Assembly: GCA_027343785.1 (NCBI GenBank)
Contig: DAHWKF010000063.1
Location: 1 to 13,941 of the forward strand
Length of the DNA stretch: 13,941 nt
Source: Leptospirillum sp.
Lineage (GTDB): Bacteria; Nitrospirota; Leptospirillia; Leptospirillales; Leptospirillaceae
Reading direction: 5' to 3'
Under the pieces are notes generated by a model that saw only the letters and a list, made by a program, of their open reading frames with translations, searched no databases and was not told the DNA's origin. This document shows positions 13,778 through 13,941 of the stretch, piece after piece. The position numbers and the translations under genes are program-made. Every line of letters starts with the position of its first letter. Within the stretch, counting starts at the first letter, position 1.

Positions 13778-13941
13778 AAACGAACTCATTACACATGCCC
13801 GAATGATGTACGACAGGGGATGGATGGCCGGAACATCCGGCAACCTTTCCGTCCGTTCTCCGGAAGGGATCCGGATCACCCCGAGCGGTCGAGACAAGGG
13901 GACCCTCAAAACCGGAGACCTGTTGCTGGTTCGGGAAGGAG
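13767..13941 (+). CDS. mtnB: Methylthioribulose-1-phosphate dehydratase, N-terminal part (class II aldolase fold)
   Basis: Only the first 58 residues are in the window. They contain RGWMAGTSGNLSVR (about 18-31) and ITPSGRDKGTL (about 37-47), the substrate-binding loops of the MtnB branch of the class II aldolase/epimerase family. Metal-binding histidines lie further on and cannot be checked. MtnB dehydrates 5-methylthioribulose-1-phosphate to the diketo phosphate used by MtnW. The start is the TTG at 13767, 11 bases inside the end of mtnX, with GGAG (13753-13756) ten bases upstream; no ATG fits, since the first in-frame ATG would remove conserved N-terminal residues. The gene continues past base 13941. 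Confidence 0.88.
   Translation, partial: MNPENELITHARMMYDRGWMAGTSGNLSVRSPEGIRITPSGRDKGTLKTGDLLLVREG

Overview
The window reads as chromosomal DNA from a free-living, Gram-negative-type bacterium of moderately high GC. The best guess is Nitrospirota close to Leptospirillum. That guess rests on remembered family distribution: a RuBisCO-like protein of the methionine salvage type, and a tmk-holB-ricT-metG-tatD gene order. No rRNA or other phylogenetic marker is present, so the assignment is an inference.

Layout: two gene blocks diverge from an AT-rich control region at about 8.65-9.15 kb. The left block, on the minus strand, is read from 8.56 kb down to base 1. It holds thymidylate kinase (tmk), DNA polymerase III delta' subunit (holB), a PSP1/RicT protein, methionyl-tRNA synthetase (metG), TatD-type DNase, a GNAT acetyltransferase, a YacP/NYN RNase-like protein, an APC-family amino acid permease, and the start of a surface lipoprotein that runs off the left edge. 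From tmk to the GNAT gene the spacing is tight (overlaps or gaps of 1-47 bases), which suggests one housekeeping operon. The gaps widen to 66-81 bases from yacP onward.

The control region holds a 29-residue single-pass membrane protein gene (8741-8830, minus) and the promoter and operator of the right block. The operator is two overlapping perfect palindromes built from three copies of one half-site. It lies directly upstream of a TTGACA -35 box and in front of a PerR-type peroxide sensor gene.

The right block, on the plus strand, has two parts. The first is a peroxide defence set: perR, a diheme cytochrome c peroxidase whose start codon overlaps the perR stop, and a 2-Cys peroxiredoxin. The second is a methionine salvage set: mtnD (acireductone dioxygenase), mtnW (form IV RuBisCO-like enolase), mtnX (phosphatase) and the start of mtnB (dehydratase), which runs off the right edge. 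Adjacent genes in this second set overlap. Together they cover the route from 5-methylthioribulose-1-phosphate to 2-keto-4-methylthiobutyrate. The methylthioadenosine/methylthioribose steps and the final transamination are not in view.

The points most worth a second look are the three-half-site PerR operator, the RuBisCO-like protein with its mixed active-site signature, the physical link between peroxide defence and oxygen-dependent methionine salvage, and the small membrane protein divergent from perR. No tRNA, rRNA, CRISPR array, insertion sequence or attachment site was seen.
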